DNA of 64,000 nucleotides from Pseudomonas asiatica (GCF_040214835.1 NZ_CP157874.1:2050001-2114000), one strand, 5' to 3'. Counted from the stretch's first letter, positions 53,150 through 62,392 are shown. The notes: generated by a model from the sequence alone, not told the origin. Made by a program: numbers and translations.

Positions 53150-54490
53150 TCAGAACCCACCCCCCAACGGCCATTCCACCGCCAACCGTATCTGGTCCCC
53201 ATCCAGCTCCGCCTGCGCCGTATTGCCCCGATGCACGTTATGCCGCAGCGAAAACGCGGTGCCCTTGGCCTTGCCGCTCTGCACCACATACCGTGCCTCC
53301 AGGTCGCGCTCCCAATGCTTGCCCCCCTTGCCATACCCCAGGTACGCATACCCGCCCGCAGGGTCGACATGGCTGCCGTCGATATCGAACCCGCGCACGT
53401 ACAACGCCGTCAGGTTCAACCCCGGTACGCCGTAGGCGCCCATGTTCAGGTCATAGCGCGCCTGCCACGATTTCTCGTTCGGTGCGTTGAAGTCCGACAT
53501 CTGCGCCGCGTTGGCAATGAAGATCGCCCCTCGCGTCACGTAGTCGAATGGCGTGTTGCCGTCCACCTGCTGCCAGCCCAGGCTGAAACCGTGCGGCCCG
53601 TGGTCGTAACGCGAGACCAGGCTCCAGGTGGTGTTGTCGATGCGCCCGGACAGCGCCTTGCCGGTGTCGGTGGTGCGGTACAGGTTGAGGTCGAGGGTGA
53701 GGCTGCGTCGCTCATCCAGGGCATGGCTGAGGGTGCTGCCCAGGTAATGCTGGTTCCAGCTGTCCTGGTAGCGTGAGGTGTACAGGCTGCCGCTGAAGGC
53801 GGCGCCGGGGTTCCACACCACGCCGGCCAGGTCGAAGCTGTTGCCCTGGCGGCCATTGGAGTAGTTCACCACGAAGCCCTGGTCATGGCTGGAAGCATTG
53901 CGGTCGGCGTTTTCGTTGAAGTGCCCGGCCACCAGCCTGAGGTGCTCGAACTCGGTGCTGTCAAGGAAGAACCCGGTCGCGGTCTCGGGTAGCAGGCGGC
54001 TGTCGGAGGAGCTGAACACCGGGGTCTTGACCCGTTGCTCACCGTAGGACAGCACGGTATCGGACATGCGCAATTTCAGTGCCGCGCCGGCACGGCTGTA
54101 TTCGTTCTTCGGGTGCCCCTCGTTATCCACCCCGAGCAAGCGTGCCTTGCCCACGCGCCCGCCGCCGCTGTCGAGTTGCACGCCCAGGTAGGCGTGGGCG
54201 TCGACCCCGACACCAATCAGCCCCTGGGTGAAACCGGACCGGAAGGTGCCCATCAGGCCATAGGCCCATTCCTCGGCCTTGCCGCTACGTTCATCGCGCG
54301 GCTTGTAGGCGTTGCGCCCGGCACTGTTGCGCCCGCCATGCTTGTAGTCGCGCTGGTCGAATACGCTGCGGTTGAGCAGGTTCCAGCGGCCATCCTCGAC
54401 AAAACCGTTGCTTTGCGACTGGGCGGAGTCGGCCAGCGCAGGGGGCGCGAGCAGGGCGCTGGCGAGCAGCAAAACGGCAGGGCGCGGCAT
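53150..54490 (-). CDS. OprD-family outer-membrane porin in the cobalamin-uptake operon
   Basis: The 446-residue protein has a signal peptide (ending LAPPALA, about residue 20) and the OprD pattern: FVEDGRWNLLNRSVFDQRDYK, EEWAYGLMGTFRSGFTQG, VGVDAHAYLGVQLDSG and a terminal beta strand ending GGGF. OprD porins are substrate-selective channels for amino acids and carboxylates. Here the start lies 16 bases after the ABC ATPase stop with AGGAAG at good spacing, so it appears to be the fourth gene of a riboswitch-controlled transcript. A role in uptake of corrinoid precursors or related small molecules is an inference from position. Confidence 0.86.
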   Translation of the reverse strand: MPRPAVLLLASALLAPPALADSAQSQSNGFVEDGRWNLLNRSVFDQRDYKHGGRNSAGRNAYKPRDERSGKAEEWAYGLMGTFRSGFTQGLIGVGVDAHAYLGVQLDSGGGRVGKARLLGVDNEGHPKNEYSRAGAALKLRMSDTVLSYGEQRVKTPVFSSSDSRLLPETATGFFLDSTEFEHLRLVAGHFNENADRNASSHDQGFVVNYSNGRQGNSFDLAGVVWNPGAAFSGSLYTSRYQDSWNQHYLGSTLSHALDERRSLTLDLNLYRTTDTGKALSGRIDNTTWSLVSRYDHGPHGFSLGWQQVDGNTPFDYVTRGAIFIANAAQMSDFNAPNEKSWQARYDLNMGAYGVPGLNLTALYVRGFDIDGSHVDPAGGYAYLGYGKGGKHWERDLEARYVVQSGKAKGTAFSLRHNVHRGNTAQAELDGDQIRLAVEWPLGGGF

Positions 54491-54506
54491 GGGCAGAACT
54501 TCCTGT

Positions 54507-55295
54507 TCAGGGGGCGCGAAAACGCAGGATGTGCGCGCCGTCGAAGGGGTCGATGAGGTAATGGGCGTGCACGCCGAAGGTGTTCAGCAGGCGCTCGGGT
54601 GTAAGCACCTCGAGCGGTTTGCCGAGGGCGACCAGGCGGCCCTTGTCGAGCACCGCGACGCGGTCGCAGGTGAGCGCCTGGTTGAGGTCGTGCAAGGCCA
54701 CCAGGGTGGTCACCGGCAGGGCCTGCACCTGTTGCAACAGGCTCAGCTGGTGCTGGATATCCAGGTGGTTGGTCGGCTCGTCCAGCAGCAGCACCTGTGG
54801 CCGCTGTGCCAGGGCACGGGCGATGTGCACGCGCTGGCGCTCGCCACCGGACAACGACCCCCACAGGCGTGTGCGCAGGTGCAGGGCGTCGAGGTCGGCC
54901 AGGGCCTGCTCGACGATCGTACGGTCCTCCCTGGAGAACGGCGCCAGCGCCGACAGCCAGGGGGTGCGGCCCAGGGCAACGGCATCGAACACGCTGATCG
55001 CATCGAGGGTGTCGGCCTGCTGTTCGACCAGCGCCAAGGCCTGGGCGACACGGCGGCGGGGCAACCGTGCCAGCGGTTCGCCCAGCAGTTGCACGCTGCC
55101 GTTGCCTGGCTTGCGCAGCCCGGCCAGCACCTTCAGCAGCGAGGATTTGCCGGAGCCGTTGGGGCCGACGATGCCCAGGGTTTCACCGGCGACAACACGT
55201 AGTTCGATATCACTGAGCACGGTATTGCCGGCCAGTTGCAGCCCCAGGTTCTGGCAACTCAAGGGGGCCAGCTGTAGCGCCGTCATGACCGTCAT
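54507..55295 (-). CDS. Cobalamin/iron-type ABC transporter ATPase (BtuD/FecE-like)
   Basis: The 262-residue ATPase has Walker A GPNGSGKSS at about residues 43-51, signature LSGGERQRVHIARAL, Walker B VLLLDEPTNHLD and the H-loop VALHDLNQA, all intact. It energises the FecCD-type permease encoded upstream. ATG 55295 overlaps the permease stop by 4 bases; a second in-frame ATG lies three codons later. The operon leader contains a cobalamin riboswitch, so the transporter most likely carries cobalamin or another corrinoid rather than a siderophore. Confidence 0.88.
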   Translation of the reverse strand: MTVMTALQLAPLSCQNLGLQLAGNTVLSDIELRVVAGETLGIVGPNGSGKSSLLKVLAGLRKPGNGSVQLLGEPLARLPRRRVAQALALVEQQADTLDAISVFDAVALGRTPWLSALAPFSREDRTIVEQALADLDALHLRTRLWGSLSGGERQRVHIARALAQRPQVLLLDEPTNHLDIQHQLSLLQQVQALPVTTLVALHDLNQALTCDRVAVLDKGRLVALGKPLEVLTPERLLNTFGVHAHYLIDPFDGAHILRFRAP

Positions 55296-56308
55296 GGGCG
55301 CCCCCGGCGGCTGACCAGGATCAGCGCGAAGACCGGTGCGCCGAGCAGCGCGGTGACCACGCCAACGGGGATCACCTGGCCCGGGATCAAGGTGCGCGAC
55401 AGAATGTCGGCGGCAATCAGGAACAGTGCCCCGCCCAGTGCGCTGGCGGGCAGCAGGCGGCTGTGCCCGGGGCCGAGCAGCAGGCGCAGGGCATGGGGGA
55501 TCACCAGCCCGACAAAACCGATGGCGCCGACGATGGACACCATCACGGCGGTCACCAGCGCCGCGCAGCTGATCAGCAGCAACTGGGTACGCCGCACCGG
55601 GATGCCCAGCGATGCCGCCGAGTCGGCGCCGAAGGTGAAGGCATCCAAGGCACGGCGATGCCACAGGCACACCAACAGCCCGAACAGTACAACTGGCACG
55701 GCCAGCCACACCGAAGGCCAACGCACGCCACTGAGGTTGCCCAAAAGCCAGAACAGGATGCCGCGCGCCTGCTCGGCGGTGGCCGACATGGTGATGAGGA
55801 AGGCGGTAAGGGCGTTGAACAGTTGCGAGCCGGCGATCCCGGCAAGGATCACCTGGGCATTGTTGCTGCTGGGGCCGGCTGCCCTGGCCAGCACCAGTAC
55901 CAGGGCGAACGCTGCCAGGGCGCCGATGAAGGCGCCGCCGGACATGCTCAGCGCCAGGCTGCCGAAGCCCAGCAAGCCCACCAGCACCGCACCGGTCGAG
56001 GCGCCGGCAGACAGCCCCAGCAGGTAAGGCTCGGCCAACGGGTTGCGCAACAGTGCCTGAAGGATCACGCCGCAGGTGGCCAAGCCGGCGCCGCAGGCTG
56101 CAGCGACCAGGGTGCGGGGCAGGCGGTAGTTCCAGACGATGCCGGCGTCGATCGGGTCGACCGGGTAGCCGGCCTGCCACAGGTGGTTGGCCAGCACCTG
56201 GCCGACCACGCTGGGCGACAGGTTGGTTTCGCCGATGGCGGTGCCGGCCAGCAGGGCCGCCAACAGGGCGGCCAGGGCAACGGCGATGCAGGGTAACAGG
56301 CGCATCAT
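55292..56308 (-). CDS. Cobalamin/iron-type ABC transporter permease (BtuC/FecD-like)
   Basis: The 338-residue inner-membrane protein has about ten helices and the FecCD/BtuC signatures: RLPRTLVAAACGAGLATCGVILQALLRNPLAEP near residues 65-95, split here by its motif order, SAGASTGAVL, and the coupling region GAIGFVGLVIPHALRLLLGP. It forms the channel of a type II importer. Its ATG shares bases with the stop of the binding protein (TGATG), and its end overlaps the ATPase gene by 4 bases. The operon is under a cobalamin riboswitch. Confidence 0.88.
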   Translation of the reverse strand: MMRLLPCIAVALAALLAALLAGTAIGETNLSPSVVGQVLANHLWQAGYPVDPIDAGIVWNYRLPRTLVAAACGAGLATCGVILQALLRNPLAEPYLLGLSAGASTGAVLVGLLGFGSLALSMSGGAFIGALAAFALVLVLARAAGPSSNNAQVILAGIAGSQLFNALTAFLITMSATAEQARGILFWLLGNLSGVRWPSVWLAVPVVLFGLLVCLWHRRALDAFTFGADSAASLGIPVRRTQLLLISCAALVTAVMVSIVGAIGFVGLVIPHALRLLLGPGHSRLLPASALGGALFLIAADILSRTLIPGQVIPVGVVTALLGAPVFALILVSRRGRP

Positions 56309-57312
56309 CACTGGGCTGCTTTGCCGCTGGCGAAGGCGGCGGCCAGCGTCTGCAGGCCGGTGAACAAGCGAATGCCGGCCTGCATGGCATCGGCGTCGAG
56401 GATGATGATGCGATCGTGCTTCACCGCGTCCATGTTGCGCGTTACCGGGTCGCTACGCAGGAATGCCAGCTTCTTCTGGTAGTCGTCGGCGGGGTAGCGG
56501 CGGCGGTCCATGCGGGCAATGATCAGCCAGGTGGGGTTGGCCTTGGCCAGGGTTTCCCAGCCTACGGTCGGCCATTCTTCGCTGGACTCGACCACGTTGC
56601 GCACGCCAAGGGTGCGCAGCATGAAGTCGGCGACCCCCTGGCGGCCTGCCACGTAGGGGTCGATGTGCAGGTCGGCGCTGGAGAACCAGAACAGCGCCGA
56701 GGTAGCGGCTAGGTCCTTGTCGGCCAGTTGCGCCTTGGCACTGTCCAATCGGCCTTTGAGTTCGGCATTCAGGGCCGTGCCACGGTCCTGCACGTCGAAG
56801 ATTGCCGCCAGCTGGCTGACGCTCTTGTAGATGGAGTCGACCTGGAACGCCTGCAGGCGGGTGCCATCGGCGCCCACCAGGTTGTCCTTGCCTTCGCAGT
56901 CCGACGGCAGCAGGTAGGTGGGGATGCCCAGTTCATCGAACTGCTCGCGGGTGCCGACCACGCCCTGGGCACCGACCATCCATTCGAACTGCACCGTCAC
57001 CAGTTGCGGGCGCTTGCCCACTACCGCCTCGAAGCTGGGCTCGTTGTCGGCCAGGCGCGGCACCTTGGCGTTCTGCACCTGGTACTCGGGCAGCACGTTG
57101 TTGAACCACAGCGAGGTGGCCGCCAGTTTGTCGCCCAGCCCCAGCGCGTAGAGCATCTCGGTACTGGCCTGGCCAATGGTGACCGTGCGTTGCGGCGCCT
57201 GGGCGAAGGTTTGCGGCTTGCCGCAGTTGTCGACCGTCAGCGGGTAATGGGTGGCAGCAGCCTGGGCCAGGCCGGTGAGGCTGGCGAGCAGGGTGGCAAA
57301 ACGGGGCAGCAT
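56308..57312 (-). CDS. Cobalamin/iron-type ABC transporter periplasmic binding protein (BtuF-like)
   Basis: The 334-residue protein has a signal peptide (about residues 1-19, ending GLAQA) and the two-lobed helical-backbone fold of BtuF/FepB proteins: VTIGQASTEMLYALGLGDKL near residues 43-62 and PDDYQKKLAF-like elements toward the end. It would bind the corrinoid and deliver it to the permease. It is the first gene after the 57441-57612 cobalamin riboswitch, which sets the likely ligand. ATG 57312 was chosen as the start of the signal peptide; the frame extends upstream into the leader RNA. Confidence 0.86.
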   Translation of the reverse strand: MLPRFATLLASLTGLAQAAATHYPLTVDNCGKPQTFAQAPQRTVTIGQASTEMLYALGLGDKLAATSLWFNNVLPEYQVQNAKVPRLADNEPSFEAVVGKRPQLVTVQFEWMVGAQGVVGTREQFDELGIPTYLLPSDCEGKDNLVGADGTRLQAFQVDSIYKSVSQLAAIFDVQDRGTALNAELKGRLDSAKAQLADKDLAATSALFWFSSADLHIDPYVAGRQGVADFMLRTLGVRNVVESSEEWPTVGWETLAKANPTWLIIARMDRRRYPADDYQKKLAFLRSDPVTRNMDAVKHDRIIILDADAMQAGIRLFTGLQTLAAAFASGKAAQ

Positions 57313-57440
57313 GCTGGGCGATCTCCTATCGGACAGTTCGGGTGAGGAACGCACGGACAGGCATCGCCGAGCCCCCGCTGGCGGCAGGGGTAACACTGAT
57401 GGCCAATCCCGGACACCCCGCCGGTTGGTGAATGTAGGCC

Positions 57441-57612
57441 GGCAGGTCTCCTGACTGGTGCGTCATGGCCTGGCTCCGGCCTTCCCGGGTTCGTGGCCCA
57501 GTGGCATCGATGGAGCAGGCTCGGCACCTACAGTTGCGGGGGCAGTTCCGTTTGGCCCGAATTGGCGGGCCTGGGATTCCCTATTGATTCCGTGGTGGAA
57601 ACCGGCGGCCGG
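57441..57612 (-). promoter_or_regulatory. Cobalamin riboswitch controlling the BtuFCD-like/OprD operon
   Basis: Read on the minus strand the conserved elements occur in order: GGTTTCCACCACGGAATCAA and AGGGAAtCC, the B12-box region CGGAACTGCCCCCGCAACTG (57531-57550), the GCCACTGGG element, CGGGAAGGCC, and the closing AGTCAGGAGACCTGCC (57441-57456). This is the AdoCbl-type aptamer, which represses when B12 is plentiful. Between it and the binding-protein ATG lies a GC-rich hairpin (CCCCTGCCGCCAGCGGGG) without a T-run, so translational control is likely. It fills most of the 337-base gap 57313-57649. Confidence 0.92.
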
Positions 57613-57649
57613 CATGGTAGACCATCGTGCCGCCGGGTGAAAACGCTTT

Positions 57650-58816
57650 TCAGAAGTACTTCAGCCAGGTGATGTCGCGCCGCCGCGCCTTCAGGCGAGC
57701 GAACCAGCGCACCGGCAGGTACAGCGAAACCGCCAGCAGCACTGCCCCCAGCCACACCGCGGCGATGCCGTCGAAGCCGAAGTAGTCGCCGTGGTTGCGG
57801 CCGAACAGCGCCACGCTGGCCAGGTACAGCAGCTTCAGCACATACAGGTGCAGCAGGTAGAAGAACATCGGTGCTGCGCCGAACACCGCCAGGGCACTGA
57901 TCCAGCGGGCCTGGCCGGCGCGTTCGAAGGCGCGCAGCAACAGCAGGCCACAGCCCAGGGTCAGGGCCAGGAACAGCAGCGACGGCGGGTACTTGGTGAT
58001 GTTGAAGAAGCTCATCAGGGTTTGCGTGACGGTTGGGTAAGCGCTCCACGGCGCCTCGCCGTAGCCGTTGACCAGGCGCAACACGACAAAGCCCAGCAGC
58101 GCGATCAGCCCGGCCAGCAGCAGGCGATGCTGGCGTTGACCGGCCTCGCTGCCACGGGCGAACCACGGGCCCAGGCCGTAGCCCAGGGCGATGACACCGA
58201 TCCACGGCAGCACCGGGTAGGAGGTGCGCAGGCGCAGGTTTTCGGAGAACTCCAGCCAACCCCGGTCATGCAGGATCGCCCATGGCACATGCAGGGCGGA
58301 TTCGGCGCCAAAGTGCAGGCCATCGAGCAGGTTGTGGCCGGCGATGATGATTGCGCCCAGGGTGATCAGGGCGGCACGTGGCAGCCAGACCAGCAGCGAC
58401 AGGGCGATCATGCTCACGCCGATGGCCCAGATCACCTGCAGGTAGATGACGCTGGGCGGCAGCTGGAAGGTCCAGGCGAAGTTGACCAGGGTGAGTTCCA
58501 GCACCACCAGGAACAGCCCGCGCTTGAACAGGAACGCCGAGACATCGCCGCGGCCCTGGTGTTTCTCGCCGTACAGCCAGGCCGACAGGCCGGTCAGCAT
58601 GACGAACACCGGCGCGCACAGGTGGGCCAGGGTACGGCTGAAGAACAGCGAAGGCTCGGTGGTATCGATAGCCATCGGGTCGCTGACCTGGCGGTGCAGG
58701 AAGAAGGTTTCGCGGACATGGTCCAGGAGCATGAACAGGATCACCAGGCCGCGCAGGGCATCGATGCTCTGCAGGCGCTGGGTGACCAGGGTGGGAGTGG
58801 CGCTGGCGCTTGTCAT
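57650..58816 (-). CDS. DUF1624/HGSNAT-like multipass membrane acyltransferase
   Basis: The 388-residue integral membrane protein has about ten helices and the family pattern RLQSIDALRGLVILFMLLDHVRE at the N-terminus, where an Arg and a His in the first helices are typical of the heparan-alpha-glucosaminide N-acetyltransferase-like family. A further signature AHLCAPVFVMLTGLSAWLYG follows at about residue 65. It probably transfers acetyl groups across the membrane to an unknown acceptor. It lies between the two riboswitch-controlled units on the same strand but separated from each by about 200-340 bases, so co-regulation is not shown. Confidence 0.8.
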   Translation of the reverse strand: MTSASATPTLVTQRLQSIDALRGLVILFMLLDHVRETFFLHRQVSDPMAIDTTEPSLFFSRTLAHLCAPVFVMLTGLSAWLYGEKHQGRGDVSAFLFKRGLFLVVLELTLVNFAWTFQLPPSVIYLQVIWAIGVSMIALSLLVWLPRAALITLGAIIIAGHNLLDGLHFGAESALHVPWAILHDRGWLEFSENLRLRTSYPVLPWIGVIALGYGLGPWFARGSEAGQRQHRLLLAGLIALLGFVVLRLVNGYGEAPWSAYPTVTQTLMSFFNITKYPPSLLFLALTLGCGLLLLRAFERAGQARWISALAVFGAAPMFFYLLHLYVLKLLYLASVALFGRNHGDYFGFDGIAAVWLGAVLLAVSLYLPVRWFARLKARRRDITWLKYF

Positions 58817-58906
58817 GGGAGGTCGCTGATAGGAATGGATGTCAACTGAAACGTTATCTTATAACTAAAGCGTGACGGGGCGGTAGATGTTTTTGTGCTA
58901 CCTGTG

Positions 58907-59004
58907 CCGGCCTCTTCGCGGGTAAACCCGCTCCCACAGGTACCTCACCGTATTCGAATTCTGTGTTATCCCTGTGGGAGCGGGTTTACCCGCGAAGAGG
59001 CCGG
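58907..59004. repeat. REP-like inverted repeat, 'TTCGCGGGTAAACCCGC' type
   Basis: Arms CCGGCCTCTTCGCGGGTAAA..CCCGCTCCCACAGG (58907-58940) and the exact reverse complement ending CCGG (59004) lie 15 bases after the TonB receptor stop codon. Confidence 0.9.
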
Positions 59005-59019
59005 TGCAGGCAGTTCAGA

Positions 59020-61146
59020 TCAGAAGCTGTAATCCACCGTCGCAAAGTACGACCGTGGCATCCCCATCAGCCACTGCTGGCCACTGAACGCCGACTGCAC
59101 ATACTCACGGTCGAACAGGTTGTTCAACTGCAACCCCAGCCGCACATCCGGCAACACCTGCCAGCCGATGTCGGCATCGACCACGGTGTAGCCGGGGGCG
59201 CTCTGGGTGTTGGCGGTATTGGCATATCGTTCGTCCACATAGCGCGCGCCAATGCCGGCCTCCAGCCGCTGGCCGAAGCCTTTGCTCAGCCACAGGTTGG
59301 CGGTACGCCGCGGGACATTGGCCGGGCGATTGCCCGCACGGTCCTGCGCCACGCCGCCGACCATTTCGTCGAAGTCGTCATACCTGGCGCGCACGATCGC
59401 CGCGTTGGCCGACACCTGCCACTGATGCGCAAGCGCCAGTTCCAGGGTTGCCTCCAGGCCGTCGGACGTCTGCTGGCCAGCCTGCTGCTTCTCGTGGGTG
59501 AACGGGTCATCCACCAGCAGCTTCTTCTTGACGATGTGGTACGCCGCCAATGTCCATTCGCCACGCCCCTCCCAGAAGCGCTGCTTCAGGCCCACCTCGG
59601 TCTGCCTGGCCTCGGTCAGGTCGTAGTGCATCTGGTTGGCGCTGAGGCTGATGAGGTTGTCGACCCCGTCCTCGCTGGTGGAGTACTGGCCATACAGCGA
59701 CAGGTCGTCGCTGACCGCAAACACCAGCCCGGCACGCCAGTTGCCCCCTTGCAGGCTGCGGTCGCTGCGGCTGTCGGTGGTCAGTTTCTCCTGGACGATG
59801 TGGTTCTGGTCGCGGCGCACGCCGGTGACCAGGGACAGGCGATCGCTCAACTGCAGGCGGTTTTCGGCGAACAGGGCAAAGGTGTGGGTGGTGGACAGGG
59901 TTTGCGGGCGCAGCGGCGAGGCGCTGTGGAACCAACCCGGTTGTGGCTGCCAAGGGTCGACGTAGTCACCGCCCACATCGTTGTAGGGCGCGTTGCTGTC
60001 GACGTTGAAGCGGACTTTGTTGTACTCGGCGCCGACCACGGTCTTGCTGGCCAGGCCGAACAGCGTGTGGTCGAGGGTGAAGGCCTGGCGATCGCCGAAC
60101 TGTTCCTGGTTGTGCTTGATCTGCAGGTAGCTGCCGCGCAGCAGCTGCTGGCGCCCGGCATCCCAGCTGTACTCCTCGGCATTGCGCCAGTGACGGCGGC
60201 TCTTGATGTAGTACAGCTGGTTGCTGGCGCTGAGGTGGTCGTTCAACGTCCAGTCGGTGTTCAGGCGGGTCCATTCATCGACGTAGTGCTGCACATCGTC
60301 CTGCACGTTGTAGTTCTTCTTGCGCAGGCTGCTGCGGTAGTGGCCGTCGATCAGCGGGGTGCCGTAGTAGTTGGCAGGCTGCGCATCGCCGCGGTCGTGG
60401 GCGAGGGTGAAGCTGAGGTCGTCGCTGGCATCGAAGCGCAGCGCGGCGCTCAGCGCCAGGCTGCGTGACGGGGTGCGGTCGACCCAGCCGTTACCGGTTT
60501 GCTGGTTCAGGGCCAGGCGGTAGCTCAGGCGCTCGCCGAGGCTGCCGCCGCTGTCCAGGCCGAGCTGCTGGCGGTCCCACGAACCGTAGCCCAGGCGCAG
60601 GTGGTTGCGTATCTCGCCGGCAAACGGCTTTTTCGGGATCACGTTGACCACCGCACCGGTGGCCCCTTCGCCATACAGCACCGAGGCCGGGCCGCGAATC
60701 ACATCGATGCACTCGACCATCCATGGGTCGACCGGGAACGTCTGGGTGCCGGCACCGGTGTACAGGCGTGCGCCGTCGAACAAGGTCATCACCGAGTTGT
60801 GCCCGGTAAAGCCGCGGGCGGACAGGCCCGTGCCGCCGTCGCCCGGGGAGCCGATGTAGCTGATGCCCGGTGAGCGGGTCACCGCGTCCTGTACGGTGAG
60901 GTTGCTGCGCTGCTGGATCTGCTCGGCGCTGATGCTGCTGGTGCTGGCCGGTGTCTCCAGGGCGCTGAGGCCCAGGCGCGAGCCCGCCTGGGTCGGGGTG
61001 GCCAGGTCGATGGCGTGGCTGCCTTGGGTGTCGGTGATGGCCGTGGAGGGCAGGGCCAGTGGCTGTCGGTCGAGGTCATCGGCCAGGGCCGGCAGGGATA
61101 CGGCCAGGCAGGCCGCCAGGGGGTGAAGCTTGAAGATACGGGACAT
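59020..61146 (-). CDS. TonB-dependent receptor under a cobalamin riboswitch (corrinoid transporter, siderophore-receptor-like)
   Basis: The 708-residue protein has a signal peptide (ending LPALA, about residue 22), a plug domain (SRLGLSALETPASTSSISA; DVIRGPASVLYGEGATGAVVNVI) and a barrel ending SYFATVDYSF with C-terminal Phe. By sequence it resembles ferri-siderophore receptors and the receptor at 47004, not classical 600-residue BtuB. The leader, however, contains a full cobalamin riboswitch (61273-61457), so corrinoid import across the outer membrane is the best reading. It would feed the BtuFCD-like system encoded nearby. Confidence 0.86.
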   Translation of the reverse strand: MSRIFKLHPLAACLAVSLPALADDLDRQPLALPSTAITDTQGSHAIDLATPTQAGSRLGLSALETPASTSSISAEQIQQRSNLTVQDAVTRSPGISYIGSPGDGGTGLSARGFTGHNSVMTLFDGARLYTGAGTQTFPVDPWMVECIDVIRGPASVLYGEGATGAVVNVIPKKPFAGEIRNHLRLGYGSWDRQQLGLDSGGSLGERLSYRLALNQQTGNGWVDRTPSRSLALSAALRFDASDDLSFTLAHDRGDAQPANYYGTPLIDGHYRSSLRKKNYNVQDDVQHYVDEWTRLNTDWTLNDHLSASNQLYYIKSRRHWRNAEEYSWDAGRQQLLRGSYLQIKHNQEQFGDRQAFTLDHTLFGLASKTVVGAEYNKVRFNVDSNAPYNDVGGDYVDPWQPQPGWFHSASPLRPQTLSTTHTFALFAENRLQLSDRLSLVTGVRRDQNHIVQEKLTTDSRSDRSLQGGNWRAGLVFAVSDDLSLYGQYSTSEDGVDNLISLSANQMHYDLTEARQTEVGLKQRFWEGRGEWTLAAYHIVKKKLLVDDPFTHEKQQAGQQTSDGLEATLELALAHQWQVSANAAIVRARYDDFDEMVGGVAQDRAGNRPANVPRRTANLWLSKGFGQRLEAGIGARYVDERYANTANTQSAPGYTVVDADIGWQVLPDVRLGLQLNNLFDREYVQSAFSGQQWLMGMPRSYFATVDYSF

Positions 61147-61272
61147 GTCGTTCCACTACTGCAGGAATGAATGGATCCCGGTGGAAAACACGCAAAGGCG
61201 CACCGTGCACGCAGGCGCGCGCGCGGATACCGGCCTGCGCCCGCCCACCGCGGGTTGCCAAGTGAAGCTCCA

Positions 61273-61457
61273 GGCCGGTCTCCGGGCTTGCGAGGGGCAT
61301 GAAACCTTCACCTTCCCATGCATGTGCACAGTGGTATCTCGAAGGGTTCGCTCGCTTACCGTTGCGGGGGCAGCGCCGGACTTGTCGTGGGCAACACGAC
61401 GCACCGGCTTCCCGTTTCACCCTGCGCGCGGCGGCGCAGGGCACCTGAAACTGGCGG
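61273..61457 (-). promoter_or_regulatory. Cobalamin riboswitch controlling the TonB-dependent receptor
   Basis: On the minus strand the aptamer starts with TTTCAGGTGCC (61440-61450) and GGTGAAACGGGAAGCCGGTG, then AAGTCCGGCGCTGCCCCCGC followed by AACGGTAAGCGAG, CCACTGTGC, ATGGGAAGGTGAAGG, and closes with GCAAGCCCGGAGACCGGCC (61273-61291). All conserved blocks of the class I cobalamin aptamer are present. A 126-base spacer to the receptor ATG contains further GC-rich pairing that could sequester the translation start. It explains most of the 352-base gap 61147-61498. Confidence 0.94.
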
Positions 61458-61498
61458 GCATATGACCATTGAAACGCGGGAGGCGTCAAATCTGCCTG

Positions 61499-62392
61499 CT
61501 ACCAATGAAACAACTCTCGTCGCGCCCCCTCGGTAATCGCCACGATCCCCGGGTGCTTGACCTTGCGCTCTACCGAAATGGCATAGAACGACTCGTGCAC
61601 CGCCTCGGTCTGCCCGATCAGCTCCACGCCGTACTGGCGGCACACTTCCTCGGCGATCACGCTGGGCGCAACGAAGATGCCGCTGCCCGACTGCCCGAAC
61701 GCCTGCATCAAGGCACTGTCATCGAACTCGCCCACGATCCGTGGCTGCACCTGCTGCTCACCCAGCCAGCGCAGCAGGCGGCTGCGTACCACGGTTTCCT
61801 GCCCGGGGATAAGCAATGGCGCATCCTGCAGGCAGGCGGGGAAGGGGCCTTCCAGGCGTTGTGCCAGCGCCGGGGTGGCGAAGAAGCTCAACCCACACTC
61901 GCCCAGTTTCTGGCTATAACCCTTGATGTCCAGGTGGCTGGGCATGGGGCTGTCGGAAATCACCAGGTCCAGGCGCTGGATCGCCAGGTCGGCCAGCAGC
62001 CGTTCGAGCTTGTCTTCGCGGCAGTTGATACGCAGCATGTCGTCCAGCTCCATGGTCGGTGCCAGCAGGCGGTAGACGATGGACTTGGGCACCACATCAG
62101 CCACACCCACGCGGAACAGGATCTGCTCCTGCGGGCCGGCCCGCAGCATGGCCTCCAGCTCGTTACCCAGCTGGAACATCTGCTCGGCATAGATCAGCGT
62201 CTGGCGCCCTGTTTCGGTCAGTTCCAGCTGGCGCCCCACGCGCTGGAACAGCTCCAGGCCATAGGTCTGCTCAAACAGGCTGATCTGACCGCTGATGGTT
62301 TGCGGGGTCAGGTTCAACTGTTCGCTGGCGCGGGCGATGCTGCCGGTCTTGGCAACGGCCCAGAAGTAGTGCAACTGCCGATAGTTGAGCAT
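61499..62392 (-). CDS. nhaR: LysR-type regulator NhaR
   Basis: The 297-residue protein is a LysR regulator with the NhaR pattern from the first residues (LNYRQLHYFWAVAKTGSIARASEQLNLTPQTISGQI is the family winged helix, residues 2-40). The effector domain follows. In E. coli NhaR senses sodium and activates nhaA; pseudomonad orthologues are usually stand-alone. No antiporter gene is near. It is divergent from the small lipoprotein and TerC genes across 134 bases. Confidence 0.87.
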   Translation of the reverse strand: MLNYRQLHYFWAVAKTGSIARASEQLNLTPQTISGQISLFEQTYGLELFQRVGRQLELTETGRQTLIYAEQMFQLGNELEAMLRAGPQEQILFRVGVADVVPKSIVYRLLAPTMELDDMLRINCREDKLERLLADLAIQRLDLVISDSPMPSHLDIKGYSQKLGECGLSFFATPALAQRLEGPFPACLQDAPLLIPGQETVVRSRLLRWLGEQQVQPRIVGEFDDSALMQAFGQSGSGIFVAPSVIAEEVCRQYGVELIGQTEAVHESFYAISVERKVKHPGIVAITEGARRELFHW

